Source of the DNA: Roseovarius mucosus DSM 17069
GTDB lineage: Bacteria > Pseudomonadota > Alphaproteobacteria > Rhodobacterales > Rhodobacteraceae
Reading direction: 5' to 3'
Length of the DNA: 64,000 nt
Assembly: GCF_000768555.3 (NCBI RefSeq)
Contig: NZ_KN293980.1
Span: 452,138 to 516,137, forward strand
Part shown: positions 27,466 through 35,594 of the stretch, one piece after another
Position numbering within the stretch: the stretch's first letter is position 1
How the letters are laid out: each line of letters opens with the position of its first letter
Program-made: the position numbers and the translations under genes
Notes under the pieces: generated by a model
Told to the model about the DNA's origin: nothing
Databases searched by the model: none
What the model saw: only the letters and a program-made list of their open reading frames with translations

Positions 27466-28788
27466 ATGGCCGACGGAAGCCCCGACCTGACCACAGCAAA
27501 GCGCAGCGTTGTTGTGAGTGGTTTTACAAATAGCGTGCTGGACCCGGAGGCCCCGATGCTCGGGCCTGTTGAAAGTGGCGGCACGATTATCGCCAACACG
27601 GCCCCGGGTTGCTGGGGCCCGATGATCACACCTCGGTTGCGTGGCGGTCACGAGGTGACGCAGCCTGTTGCCGTGGCAGGCGCCGAGGTGGGCGACGGCG
27701 TGGCGATCCGGATACGGGATGTGACCGTGACCTCGATTGCCACGGCTTCGGGGCATGACAGCTCGCCCGAGGGGTTTTGTGTCGGCGATCCGTATGTCGC
27801 GGCGCGCTGCCCGGTCTGTGATACGGTCTGGCCCGAAACCCATGTCGAGGGGATCGGGCAGCAATGCGTCAAATGCGACACCTGCGGCAATGCGGTGACA
27901 CCGTTCGAAATTGTCCACGGCTACACCGTCACCTTTGATGACACGCGGGCCGTCGGCCTGACCTTGCCAGAGGCGGCGGCGGGCCAGATCGCCCGGAGCG
28001 CCAACCATTATGCGGCCCTGCCGGATGCAAGCCGTCAACATTCGATCCTGAGCTATGCGCCCCATGACATGCCAGGTGCCATGGTCCGGATGCGGCCCTT
28101 TCTGGGTCAACTCGGAACTTGCCCGTCGATGGCCATGCCCGACAGCCACAATGCGGGGGATTTCGGCGCGTTTCTTGTCGGTGCGCCCCATGCCTACGCG
28201 ATCACCGCCGAGCAACTGGCCGAGCACAAGACCGATGGGCATATGGATATCGACGCGGTACGACCGGGGGCGATCCTGATTGCGCCGGTCAAGGTCAAAG
28301 GCGCGGGCGTCTACATGGGCGATATGCACGCGGCACAGGGCGACGGTGAAATCGCGGGGCACACGATGGATGTCTCGGGCAGCGTGACACTTCAGGTGGA
28401 GGTGGTCAAAGACTATCCGATCGACGGGCCGGTGCTCTTTCCCCTGCTCGAAGACCTGCCGCCGCTGGCCAAACCCTTCAGCGCCGACGAACGCGCAAAG
28501 GCGCAGCGCCTGGCCACCCAGTGGTCGGTTGCCGAGATCGAGACGGTTGCACCTATTTCGGTCATCGGCACTGCCGCCAATCTCAATGACGCGATCACCA
28601 ACGGATTGGAGCGGGCGGCAAAACTGCTCGGCATGACCGTCGCCGAAGTGCGCAACCGCGCGACAATCAACGGCGCGATCGAGATTGGTCGGGCGCCGGG
28701 GGTAATTCAGGTGACATTCCTTGCCCCCCTGTCCCGGCTCGATGCTGTGGGTTTGGGTCACTACGCGCGCGAACAGTACAACCTCTGA
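27466..28788 (+). CDS. Acetamidase/formamidase family protein with cysteine-rich insertion
   Basis: 440 residues from ATG 27466, with AAAAGGAG just upstream. Family FmdA/AmdA features: GTIIANTAPGCWGPMITP, MPGAMVRMRPFLGQLGTCPS, GDFGAFLVGAPHAYAITAEQ, MGDMHAAQGDGEIAGHTMDVSG. It hydrolyses small amides to carboxylate and ammonia. Unusual: CPVC at 115-118 and CVKCDTC at 134-140, five cysteines in 26 residues, resembling a zinc ribbon. I do not recall this insertion in the characterised formamidases. The gene ends at a perfect hairpin. Confidence 0.85.
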   Translation: MADGSPDLTTAKRSVVVSGFTNSVLDPEAPMLGPVESGGTIIANTAPGCWGPMITPRLRGGHEVTQPVAVAGAEVGDGVAIRIRDVTVTSIATASGHDSSPEGFCVGDPYVAARCPVCDTVWPETHVEGIGQQCVKCDTCGNAVTPFEIVHGYTVTFDDTRAVGLTLPEAAAGQIARSANHYAALPDASRQHSILSYAPHDMPGAMVRMRPFLGQLGTCPSMAMPDSHNAGDFGAFLVGAPHAYAITAEQLAEHKTDGHMDIDAVRPGAILIAPVKVKGAGVYMGDMHAAQGDGEIAGHTMDVSGSVTLQVEVVKDYPIDGPVLFPLLEDLPPLAKPFSADERAKAQRLATQWSVAEIETVAPISVIGTAANLNDAITNGLERAAKLLGMTVAEVRNRATINGAIEIGRAPGVIQVTFLAPLSRLDAVGLGHYAREQYNL

Positions 28789-28795
28789 GTCATTG

Positions 28796-28821
28796 AGGTT
28801 GGGGGCAGTGTCCCCCAACCT
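28796..28821. terminator. Perfect hairpin between convergent genes
   Basis: Ten-base stem AGGTTGGGGG / CCCCCAACCT with a six-base loop, eight bases after the formamidase stop and before the convergent CDGSH gene. No T-tract follows on either strand, so it is a likely bidirectional transcription stop or mRNA-end protector rather than a textbook terminator. Confidence 0.6.
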
Positions 28822-28846
28822 GACCAGCGCCGCGCGGTCCTTTCGT

Positions 28847-29086
28847 CTAGAGCTTGCTGTGGGTTCCGTCGCAGAGCGGCGGCTTGCCGCTGTGCTTGCA
28901 GCCGCAAAAGAACACCCGCTTGCTAGTCTCTGCAGTATATTTGACCGGGGCAAACTCTGTGTCCTTGTGGCTTCCGTCGCAGAAGGGCTGTTTGCCGCTT
29001 TTGCCACAGGCGCACCAGAAATAGGTTTTGCCCTCTTCGACTTCGACGGGGTAGGGGGCCTTTTGTGCGATAACGGGGTCTGACAT
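28847..29086 (-). CDS. CDGSH iron-sulfur domain protein (two domains)
   Basis: 79 residues carrying two CDGSH motifs: CAC at 25-27 with CDGSH at 36-40, and CGC at 61-63 with CDGTH at 72-76. Each is a C-x-C...C-x3-H ligand set for a [2Fe-2S] cluster. Bacterial tandem CDGSH proteins are small cytosolic electron or cluster carriers of unsettled function. Convergent with the formamidase-family gene. Confidence 0.94.
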   Translation of the reverse strand: MSDPVIAQKAPYPVEVEEGKTYFWCACGKSGKQPFCDGSHKDTEFAPVKYTAETSKRVFFCGCKHSGKPPLCDGTHSKL

Positions 29087-29140
29087 ATGCTCTGCTCCGG
29101 TAATGAACCCTTGTCTTCGATGCGTGCTCTTGCGCCGCGA

Positions 29141-30430
29141 TCAGCCCGCTATGGCGGCGCGGTAGAGCGTGGCGGCGTCGTTGCCCGACAGATCGACATC
29201 GTCGAGCATCACCACGGCCCCCGCCGCGATATCGCGTGTCACGCGCACCCCATGGGCCAGACCGATGGGCAGCGCCGCGCCCGCGCGGCTGAGCGGGAGC
29301 GCCTTGCCCCAGACGGTATAGCCGCCCTCGCCATCCAGCACCTCGCCCGCCTTCAGTGCGCGCTTGGCGACCGAGGCCACGGTGCCGCGCATCTCGCGCG
29401 CTTGGCCGGTGGGCTCGTGGCGCAGCGCGGCGCTCAGGACGGAGATCGACAATTCCAGCCCGATCAGGTGAAAGGGCTTGTACATCGACGCAAAGCGCCC
29501 GGTGGAATCCGTGGGCAGGCCGTATTGCTTGAAACAGGCGGCGGCATAGTCATTGGGGGCCTCAAGCACCACATAGACGCCCCAGCGCAGATCACGGAAC
29601 ACAGGCCGCCCGTCGCGTTCGAGTGAGGATACGGTTTCCACCATGCCGCGCCCGTCCAATTGCCCGCCCACCGCGCGCGGCCGCAGCACATGCGCCAGAT
29701 CATCCACGCCACATGGGGGGAAGCTGAGACCGTTGTCAGGAACATCGAGACCGCAGGCATTGGCAATCGCCACCATTTCGATCGCGCTCTTGGTGCCGTC
29801 GAGAAAAGAGTTGAACATCTGCGGATTCATCCCCGCCGCCGCCGCTTGTTCTGCAGTCAGGCCATAATGCGACCAGACGTCATCAGGCGTGACGGCGTGA
29901 TAGGCGGGCAGGTATTTGGTGCCCTTGCCCGCCGCCGTGACGTGAAATCCGGTGGCGCGTGCCCAATCCACCATCTCTGACACCAGCGCCGGTTGGTCGC
30001 CGTAAGCCATGGAATAGACCACGCCCGCTGCCCGCGCCTCTGCGGCAAGGGTTGGGCCTGCCAGCACATCCGCCTCGACATTCACCATCACGACGTGCTT
30101 GCCGCCTGCAATGGCGGCGCGCGCATGGATAATCCCGGCACGCGGGTTGCCGGTGGCTTCGATGACAACATCGACGTCGTCACGGGCGGCAAGCGTCGAA
30201 CCATCGTCAACATAGGCCGTGCTGGCGATGCGGCTCTCGTCCCAGCCGACCGCGGTACAGGCAGCCCGGGCGCGGGCAGGATCGAGATCCGCAATCGCCG
30301 TCACTTCGAGCCCCGCGATGGTCGGCACCTGGCTCAGGAACATCGAGCCAAACTTGCCCGCCCCGATCAGCCCCGCCCGAACAGGCTGCCCTCGATCCGC
30401 AGCCTCAGAGGCCAATCGCGCAAGGTTCAT
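29141..30430 (-). CDS. NAD(P)-dependent dehydrogenase with C-terminal SAF domain (COG4091-type)
   Basis: 429 residues. N-terminal homoserine-dehydrogenase-like Rossmann domain: VRAGLIGAGKFGSMFLSQV, VIEATGNPRAGIIHARAAI, then YSMAYGDQPALVSEMVDWARATGF. The C-terminal ~70 residues form a SAF domain (KAGEVLDGEGGYTVWGKALPLSRAG, LARGVRV-type), the fold used for sugar or hydroxy-acid binding. COG4091-type proteins are linked to carbohydrate catabolism in some genomes, but the substrate here is unknown. Located alone between the CDGSH and ECF-sigma genes. Confidence 0.8.
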   Translation of the reverse strand: MNLARLASEAADRGQPVRAGLIGAGKFGSMFLSQVPTIAGLEVTAIADLDPARARAACTAVGWDESRIASTAYVDDGSTLAARDDVDVVIEATGNPRAGIIHARAAIAGGKHVVMVNVEADVLAGPTLAAEARAAGVVYSMAYGDQPALVSEMVDWARATGFHVTAAGKGTKYLPAYHAVTPDDVWSHYGLTAEQAAAAGMNPQMFNSFLDGTKSAIEMVAIANACGLDVPDNGLSFPPCGVDDLAHVLRPRAVGGQLDGRGMVETVSSLERDGRPVFRDLRWGVYVVLEAPNDYAAACFKQYGLPTDSTGRFASMYKPFHLIGLELSISVLSAALRHEPTGQAREMRGTVASVAKRALKAGEVLDGEGGYTVWGKALPLSRAGAALPIGLAHGVRVTRDIAAGAVVMLDDVDLSGNDAATLYRAAIAG

Positions 30431-30592
30431 ATCACATCTCCACGTCTGCCCCAGAGCATGCGACCCGCAAGCCGCTGCCGGGGGATGATAATCCGCTTTT
30501 CACTTGATCATATCAGGCTTGCCCCCGACAAGCGGATTTCAAACCGCCATGGTCGGCGCCCTCTCCCCCGATGCGGACCAAGGGACAGCGGC

Positions 30593-31288
30593 TCAGTCCT
30601 GCGTTCCCGTCACGCCCGGAATATCGACCGTGCCGAACACGCGCCCCGATGGCCGGCCCGTTGGCGAGCCACCGGGCGGTTCCTCGGAAATGCCCAAGGT
30701 CAGCGTGCCCCGCACTGCTGCAATCTCGGGCGGCAGCGCCAGCGCCACGCTCTCTCCATCGGGCCATAGCCCTACGGATTGCGCAGGCTCGTCTGGCCCA
30801 TGCGCCCAGACTTGCAGGATGCGCCCTGCGGGCGCTGCCCCTGCGGTTCGGGTTAAAAATACCTCGTCCCGTGCCTTGTCCACCAGCGCGACAACGCGGA
30901 AGTCGCCTATATCCGACGCAATTTCTGCTGCGTAGAGCGGCCCAGGCTGAGGCGGCGCAATCGGCCCCAGATCCACCACTGCCAGCGCCACCGCAACGGC
31001 CACCGCGCCCCCCGCCAGCGCCTGCCACAGCCCAAGACGCCGCCAGAACGGCGTGCGCGCGGGTTCAGGGAACAGCCTGTGCAAGAGCGCCGCCCGCGCT
31101 CCCGCAGGCGGGGCGAGTGGCGGCAGGTCGGCCAGAGGCGCAAGCTGACGCTCCCAACTCACGACGCGGGCGGCAAAGGCGGGGTCAGACGCCATGCGCG
31201 CGCGCGCCGCCTCAAACGCCTCGCCCGTGAGCAGACCGATCGCATATTCCGCAGCCAGCATGTCATCGTCATCCAAGGTGTCGGTCAT
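30593..31288 (-). CDS. Anti-sigma factor, RskA-like
   Basis: 231 residues starting at the ATG overlapping the sigma factor stop by ATGA. N-terminal cytoplasmic domain (LAAEYAIGLLTGEAFEAARARM), one transmembrane helix around residues 90-110 (ALAGGAVAVAVALAVVDLG), and a C-terminal periplasmic domain with LWPDGESVALALPPEI and LTLGISEEPPGGSPTG, typical of RskA C-terminal. Holds the upstream-encoded ECF sigma inactive at the membrane until a signal releases it. Confidence 0.88.
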   Translation of the reverse strand: MTDTLDDDDMLAAEYAIGLLTGEAFEAARARMASDPAFAARVVSWERQLAPLADLPPLAPPAGARAALLHRLFPEPARTPFWRRLGLWQALAGGAVAVAVALAVVDLGPIAPPQPGPLYAAEIASDIGDFRVVALVDKARDEVFLTRTAGAAPAGRILQVWAHGPDEPAQSVGLWPDGESVALALPPEIAAVRGTLTLGISEEPPGGSPTGRPSGRVFGTVDIPGVTGTQD

Positions 31289-31821
31289 CGGCTCATACAC
31301 TCCCGCAAGGCTGCAAGCCCGCGCCGGAGCCATGTGCGCATGGTATTGAGCGGGATACCCGCGCGCGTGGCCAATTCGGCATAGCTGAGACCGTCGAGAT
31401 AGGCACCGGTGATGGCTGTGCGGCGGTCCTGTTCCAGTTCTTCAAGACAGCTTTGAATACGCCCAGCCTCTGACCGCGCCACTGCGATGTGCTCTGGATT
31501 TCCGCCCGGCGCAGCGATCCCGCCATGATAATCCTCGACGTCGTCATGTAGCCTCCGCGCCCTGAGCCGGTCAATTGCCGTGTTGCGCGCAATCGTGATG
31601 AGCCAGGTCATCGGCGCATGTCCGGTGACGCGGTAGCGGCCGGCATGGGCCCATATCTTGACGTAGGCGTCCTGCATGGCGTCCTCGGCGGCATGATCCT
31701 GCCCCAAGACACGGGCGCAGACCGCATAAAGTTTCGCGCTTGTCGCATCATAAAGTGCGGCAAAGGCGACACGATCACCAAGCGCGCAGCGCGAAATGAG
31801 ATGTTCGAGATCCTCAGCCAC
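31285..31821 (-). CDS. ECF-type RNA polymerase sigma factor (SigK-like)
   Basis: 178 residues. Sigma-70 region 2 with LYAVCARVLGQDHAAEDAMQDAYVKIW (region 2.4 WxHAGRY), and region 4.2 with EQDRRTAITGAYLDGLSYAELATRAGIPLNTMRTWLRRGL, a helix-turn-helix. Lacks regions 1 and 3, as in ECF sigma factors. Partner anti-sigma follows with overlapping start. Divergent from the DUF4394 gene with matching candidate ECF promoters in between, so it probably controls itself and that gene. Confidence 0.93.
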   Translation of the reverse strand: MAEDLEHLISRCALGDRVAFAALYDATSAKLYAVCARVLGQDHAAEDAMQDAYVKIWAHAGRYRVTGHAPMTWLITIARNTAIDRLRARRLHDDVEDYHGGIAAPGGNPEHIAVARSEAGRIQSCLEELEQDRRTAITGAYLDGLSYAELATRAGIPLNTMRTWLRRGLAALRECMSR

Positions 31822-31862
31822 GCGCAGACCCCCTGCGTTCTGCGGGGGGATCGGTTTTGTCT

Positions 31863-31888
31863 GTCGCGGGCCAGAGCGGCGCAGTTTC
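31863..31888 (-). promoter_or_regulatory. Candidate ECF promoter for the sigma factor operon
   Basis: Minus-strand -35-like GAAAC at 31884-31888 and -10-like CGAC at 31863-31866, separated by exactly 17 bases, 42 bases upstream of the sigma factor start. The same pattern and spacing occurs on the plus strand facing the DUF4394 gene. Consistent with autoregulation. Confidence 0.5.
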
Positions 31889-31938
31889 GGAATTCGTATC
31901 GATTGGTCTGGCCTTGTCCAAAAAATGTGCCTCGCCGT

Positions 31939-31963
31939 GAAACTTTCGCTCCGGTCGAGTCGT
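31939..31963 (+). promoter_or_regulatory. Candidate ECF promoter for the DUF4394 gene
   Basis: Plus-strand GAAAC at 31939-31943 and CGT at 31961-31963, spacing 17, lying about 58 bases before the DUF4394 start. Mirror of the minus-strand candidate at 31863-31888, suggesting one ECF sigma factor reads both. Classical sigma-70 elements are not evident here. Confidence 0.5.
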
Positions 31964-32021
31964 GGCTGTTACGAATTGGCCCGCATTGGGCGGTCCAATG
32001 CAAGAAGAAAGGACTTTTCCC

Positions 32022-32876
32022 ATGTCGTTCAAGACCACATTTGCCCTGACCACCGTCGCAGTTTCCTTGGGTGCCGCCGCTCAGGGCGACGATCACGTCA
32101 CGCTCAGGGGCTATGCTCTGGCCGCGGATGGCGGCACGCTTGTCACCATGGCCGATCTGTCCCAGCCCGGCGCCGTTGAAACCTACGCCCTCGCCACGCC
32201 CCTGCGTGCGATTGCCTATCGCCCGGTGACAGGTCAGCTTCTGGGTTATTCCGATGGCGCGATTTTTGCGGTCGATCCGGAATCGGGCCAACTCACGGAT
32301 CTTGGTGCCACCTTTATGGAAGATGCGGTTATCGGCGAAGGGGCCGTGGCCTTCGACTTCAACAATCAGATCGACGCCGTGCGCGCGGTCGGCGCGGACG
32401 GATCTAACCTTGTCTATTTTCCGCAAGGGTTCGGCGACAATGACGAACGCGCCAATTCCGTCCGCCGCTTTACCGATGCCTTCTATGTCGCGGGCGACAT
32501 GTCGGCGGGGTCCGACCCGGTGATCTTTGCCAATGCCTATACCAACGCCATTCCGGGGGCCAAGGCCGCTTCGACCGCGCAATATGCGCTGGATGCTGGT
32601 GCTGATGCGCTTGTGACACTGGCCAACAACGCGGGTGAACTGGCCAGCGTGGGACACCTGAGCCTTGACGGCGCGACCGTGGATGTCTCCGACTGGGGCG
32701 GCTTTGACATCGTCTCGCCTGAGGAAGGCACGGATATGGCCTATGCCATCCTGCAAATCGAAGGAGCGGAGACCGCTGGCCTCTATTCAGTTGACCTTGG
32801 CTCAGGTGCACTGACCGAAATGGCCGATCTCGGCATGGGCGGATTTACCGGCTTCGCGGTCGCGCAGGCACAATAG
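32022..32876 (+). CDS. Secreted DUF4394 protein, likely beta-propeller-like
   Basis: 284 residues from ATG 32022 (AAAGGA upstream). N-terminal signal peptide (FKTTFALTTVAVSLGAAAQG). The mature part is made of beta-rich repeats with a recurring pattern such as YALATPLRAIAYRPVTGQLLGYSDG and LVYFPQGFGDNDERANSVRRF; the DUF4394 family is often annotated as putative surface or lipoprotein-like beta-propeller. Divergent from, and likely controlled by, the ECF sigma factor system, so it may be the stress-inducible envelope protein of that regulon. Confidence 0.8.
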   Translation: MSFKTTFALTTVAVSLGAAAQGDDHVTLRGYALAADGGTLVTMADLSQPGAVETYALATPLRAIAYRPVTGQLLGYSDGAIFAVDPESGQLTDLGATFMEDAVIGEGAVAFDFNNQIDAVRAVGADGSNLVYFPQGFGDNDERANSVRRFTDAFYVAGDMSAGSDPVIFANAYTNAIPGAKAASTAQYALDAGADALVTLANNAGELASVGHLSLDGATVDVSDWGGFDIVSPEEGTDMAYAILQIEGAETAGLYSVDLGSGALTEMADLGMGGFTGFAVAQAQ

Positions 32877-32922
32877 CCCGCGCACGGGCCGCCTGCGGCG
32901 CGCTTCTTCACGCACACTGCCG

Positions 32923-32943
32923 CCCCCGGTCCTCGACCGGGGG
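32923..32943 (+). terminator. Probable terminator after the DUF4394 gene
   Basis: Eight-base stem CCCCCGGT / ACCGGGGG with a five-base loop, 47 bases after the stop, followed only by TTTGCG. A short T-run, so moderate confidence. The remaining sequence to 33143 is A/T-richer and shows no gene. Confidence 0.55.
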
Positions 32944-33143
32944 TTTGCGCGTGCGGCGGCATTATCGTGTTGCCAGCGCCCGGTCCCAATTATCGATCGC
33001 GGCTGAGGGCATTGTGGGTTTTTAGTGCCGCAGTCTTGGTATGATCTTGCGTCGTGATATGTCGTAAGTACCTATATTTATTTATACATTTCTCATGTAT
33101 CGGGCGTTCCAAGCTCACGCATGGCGCAGGCAGGCATGCGTCG

Positions 33144-34511
33144 TCATGGTCCACTGGTCGCGCGGGTTGCAAGGCTGTCGCTGGCCTCTGTTGGAAGCAT
33201 TATGGACGCTTGGAACCCGGACGCTGCCCCCGGACGCGGCGACTCCAGACAAAGCGGGCTTCCGATCCGCTCCGCGATTGCGGCAACGATGGCGAGGCCC
33301 AACCCACTGCCCTCTTCTGTCGCCTGCGCGCGCTCAAACCTGGTCGTCAGGCGGTTGAGGGTGTCGCGCGGCACAACCGGCCCGTCATTGGCCACCACCA
33401 GCCGTCCTGCTGCCGTCAATGCCACATCGACCGGAGCGCTCTGTGCCCCGTGGCGAAGCGCGTTTTCCACGAGGTTCCGGCAGAGGATTGCGAAAGCGTC
33501 CGGGTCGATATCCGACATGACAGCCGGATCCGGCAGGGTTAACGTGATGCGCCCGGGTGCGGCCATGCGTTCCAGGTCGTCCACCACCAGACGTGCGACG
33601 TCTCGCAGATCGGTTGGATGATCCGTGCGCAGCCGCCCACCTTCAGCGCGCGCAAGCTGCATGAGGCGTTCGGAAAACCGGGTCAGACGCTTGAGCGTCG
33701 CCTCGATCTCTGCGGCGCGCGCCTCTGTCGCCGGGTCTGATGTTTCGGATTTGAGCCGTTGCGCTTGCGCGATGGCCCCTGCAAGGGGCGTCCGCAGTTC
33801 ATGCGCCGCGTTCGCCGCAAAGCTGCGCTCGGCCTCGAAAGCGTCGCGCAATCTTGAGAGCAAGCTATTCAAGGTCGCAGCCAGCGGGGCGATTTCCATT
33901 GGCAGCTCGCCTGCGGGAACCTCCGAGAGATCACGCGCACCGCGTGCCTCGAGTGTGGTGCGGAACCGGCGGAGCGGCGCAAGACTGAAACGAACGGCGA
34001 AGATGATAGCGGCCAGAGAAATTGGCAGCACGACAAGCAGAGGCAGGCCGAGACCCATCTGGATTTCCCGTGCGACAGAGGCACGATGCGCCAGCGGTTC
34101 GGCAACGGTGATGCGGACCGTGCCTTGAAGGGCTGCGTCGCTGTAAAAGCGGTGGCTGGCGGTCTCGTGAAATCCCGGACCGTTCCAAGGTGGAAACATG
34201 GCCGCATCCGCGGCATGGGATTGCAAAAGGACACGCCCCTCGGCATCGCGGACGACATAGGTAAAGAACTCGTCATGTGCGCGGATTGCGGCCAGACGCT
34301 GTGTGACGCCTTGATCCTCGCGCCCGACGATGTCGATCACGGCCAAAGGCAGGATGCGCTCTGCGGTTTCGCGCAGGGCGCTGTCGAAAACCTCGTCCAT
34401 CTCGTCCCGGACAATCAAGGCTGTCACCGAGGCGGCCAACAGCCAGAGAACCGTAAGAACAAGGCCAAGCGTAAGCCCAAGCCGCGCCTGAAGACTGGCG
34501 GGCCACCTCAT
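33144..34511 (-). CDS. Sensor histidine kinase (QseC/PmrB-like)
   Basis: 455 residues. Two transmembrane helices (about 11-33 and 153-175) frame a 120-residue periplasmic sensor; then HAMP, HisKA with phospho-acceptor His237 in FAANAAHELRTPLAG, and an HATPase with N box NLVENALRHG and GSGLGLAIVAAIAER. Overlaps the regulator gene by 4 bases, and the pair is divergent from the PepSY/cytochrome genes, which it probably senses for (periplasmic redox, metal or flavin status). The gene is last in its transcription unit. Confidence 0.93.
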   Translation of the reverse strand: MRWPASLQARLGLTLGLVLTVLWLLAASVTALIVRDEMDEVFDSALRETAERILPLAVIDIVGREDQGVTQRLAAIRAHDEFFTYVVRDAEGRVLLQSHAADAAMFPPWNGPGFHETASHRFYSDAALQGTVRITVAEPLAHRASVAREIQMGLGLPLLVVLPISLAAIIFAVRFSLAPLRRFRTTLEARGARDLSEVPAGELPMEIAPLAATLNSLLSRLRDAFEAERSFAANAAHELRTPLAGAIAQAQRLKSETSDPATEARAAEIEATLKRLTRFSERLMQLARAEGGRLRTDHPTDLRDVARLVVDDLERMAAPGRITLTLPDPAVMSDIDPDAFAILCRNLVENALRHGAQSAPVDVALTAAGRLVVANDGPVVPRDTLNRLTTRFERAQATEEGSGLGLAIVAAIAERIGSPLCLESPRPGAASGFQASIMLPTEASDSLATRATSGP

Positions 34512-35167
34512 GCTTTGCCCAAGCGGTAGCCCATGCCGCGTTCGGTTTCGATGATGGCGGCACCAAGCTTTTTGCGCAGGCGGCTGACATGGACCTCGAT
34601 TGTGTTGCTCTCCACCTCGGCGTCGAAGCTATAGAGTTTTTCTTCCAGCTGTGCCTTGGACAAGAGCTGACCCGGCCGCGCAAGCAGCGCTTCGAACAGC
34701 GCCCACTCCCGCGCTGTCAACTGGACCGATTTGCCATCACGGTGCACGCTGCGCGCCGCAAGGTCGATGTCGAGCGGGCCATGGGTGACGATCGGGTTTG
34801 GATTGCCGCTGTAGCGTCGCGCGACGGACCCGATGCGCGCGGATAGTTCGGCCAAGTCGAACGGCTTGACCAGATAATCGTCGGCCCCCGCGTTCAGCCC
34901 CTCGATCCGGTCAGAAATCTGGTCGAGCGCGGTCAGGATGATGACCGGCGTCACGTCGCCTCGTGCGCGCAAACTCTTGAGAAACCCGATGCCGCGCCCA
35001 TCAGGCAGCATGAGGTCGAGCAGGATCAGGTCATAGGCCGTGCTGCGCTGTGCGTCATTCGCGGCATCAAGGCGCGTGACCCAATCGACAGATTGGCCAT
35101 CGCCCGCGATCTGGTCGCGCACTGCGGCACCAAGAACTGTGTCGTCCTCGATCAACAGGATGCGCAT
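34508..35167 (-). CDS. OmpR/PhoB-family response regulator
   Basis: 219 residues. Receiver domain MRILLIEDDTVLGAAVRDQI with Asp51 in YDLILLDLMLPDG and the switch Lys in YLVKPFDL; C-terminal winged helix with LTAREWALFEALLARPGQLLSKAQLEEKLYS and SNTIEVHVSRLRKKL. Acts with the kinase encoded just after it. A direct repeat TGACGC-N5-TGACGC (11-base period), typical of this family's DNA sites, lies in the divergent promoter region. Confidence 0.95.
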   Translation of the reverse strand: MRILLIEDDTVLGAAVRDQIAGDGQSVDWVTRLDAANDAQRSTAYDLILLDLMLPDGRGIGFLKSLRARGDVTPVIILTALDQISDRIEGLNAGADDYLVKPFDLAELSARIGSVARRYSGNPNPIVTHGPLDIDLAARSVHRDGKSVQLTAREWALFEALLARPGQLLSKAQLEEKLYSFDAEVESNTIEVHVSRLRKKLGAAIIETERGMGYRLGKA

Positions 35168-35213
35168 GCGTGGTTTTCCTTTCTACCGGGTCCCGGTTTC
35201 TCGCAGGCCTGTA

Positions 35214-35230
35214 TGACGCAAACCTGACGC
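35214..35230 (+). promoter_or_regulatory. Direct-repeat candidate response regulator binding site
   Basis: TGACGC at 35214-35219 and again at 35225-35230, separated by AAACC, an exact 11-base period. OmpR/PhoB-type regulators bind such tandem half-sites. It lies 47 bases upstream of the regulator start and about 83 bases upstream of the PepSY gene start, in position to regulate both. Confidence 0.55.
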
Positions 35231-35312
35231 GCGTGGCTCAGTCTCTTCAGGCTCCTGTCAGCTTTGTCGCGCATCGTTGCTGTCACGTTAACCGCAAAAA
35301 GGAGTTTGGCCC

Positions 35313-35594
35313 ATGAAGAAGACGGTGACAATTCTGGGATTTCTCGCGGTGTTTCCGGCCGGTGGCGCGTTGGCGGACGATGACTGCTTTGTGCCGATGG
35401 CCGATTGGAAACCGCGCGATGCCGTGGCCCAAATGGCGCAGGAGAAGGGCTGGACCGTGCGCCGCATCAAGATTGACGATGGTTGTTACGAGATCCACGG
35501 CCGCGATGCGACGGGCCGACGGATCGAAGTGGCGATCCATCCGGCGACGCTTGAGGTAATAGAGCTCGAATATGAGGACGAAGACGATGAGTGA
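35313..35594 (+). CDS. Periplasmic PepSY domain protein, small
   Basis: 93 residues; AAAAAGGAG precedes ATG 35313. Signal peptide (KKTVTILGFLAVFPAGGALA), then one PepSY domain (WTVRRIKIDDGCYEIHGRDATGRRIEVAIHPATLEVIELE) and an acidic tail EYEDEDDE. Two cysteines (C26 and C58) could form a disulfide or bind metal. PepSY domains are common partners of membrane flavin and cytochrome systems. Overlaps the cytochrome b gene by 8 bases. Confidence 0.9.
   Translation: MKKTVTILGFLAVFPAGGALADDDCFVPMADWKPRDAVAQMAQEKGWTVRRIKIDDGCYEIHGRDATGRRIEVAIHPATLEVIELEYEDEDDE

Noticed and set aside
27445..29007. Long minus-strand frame across the formamidase-family gene
   Set aside because: Reads opposite a clear FmdA family protein and its own sequence is a typical high-GC shadow.
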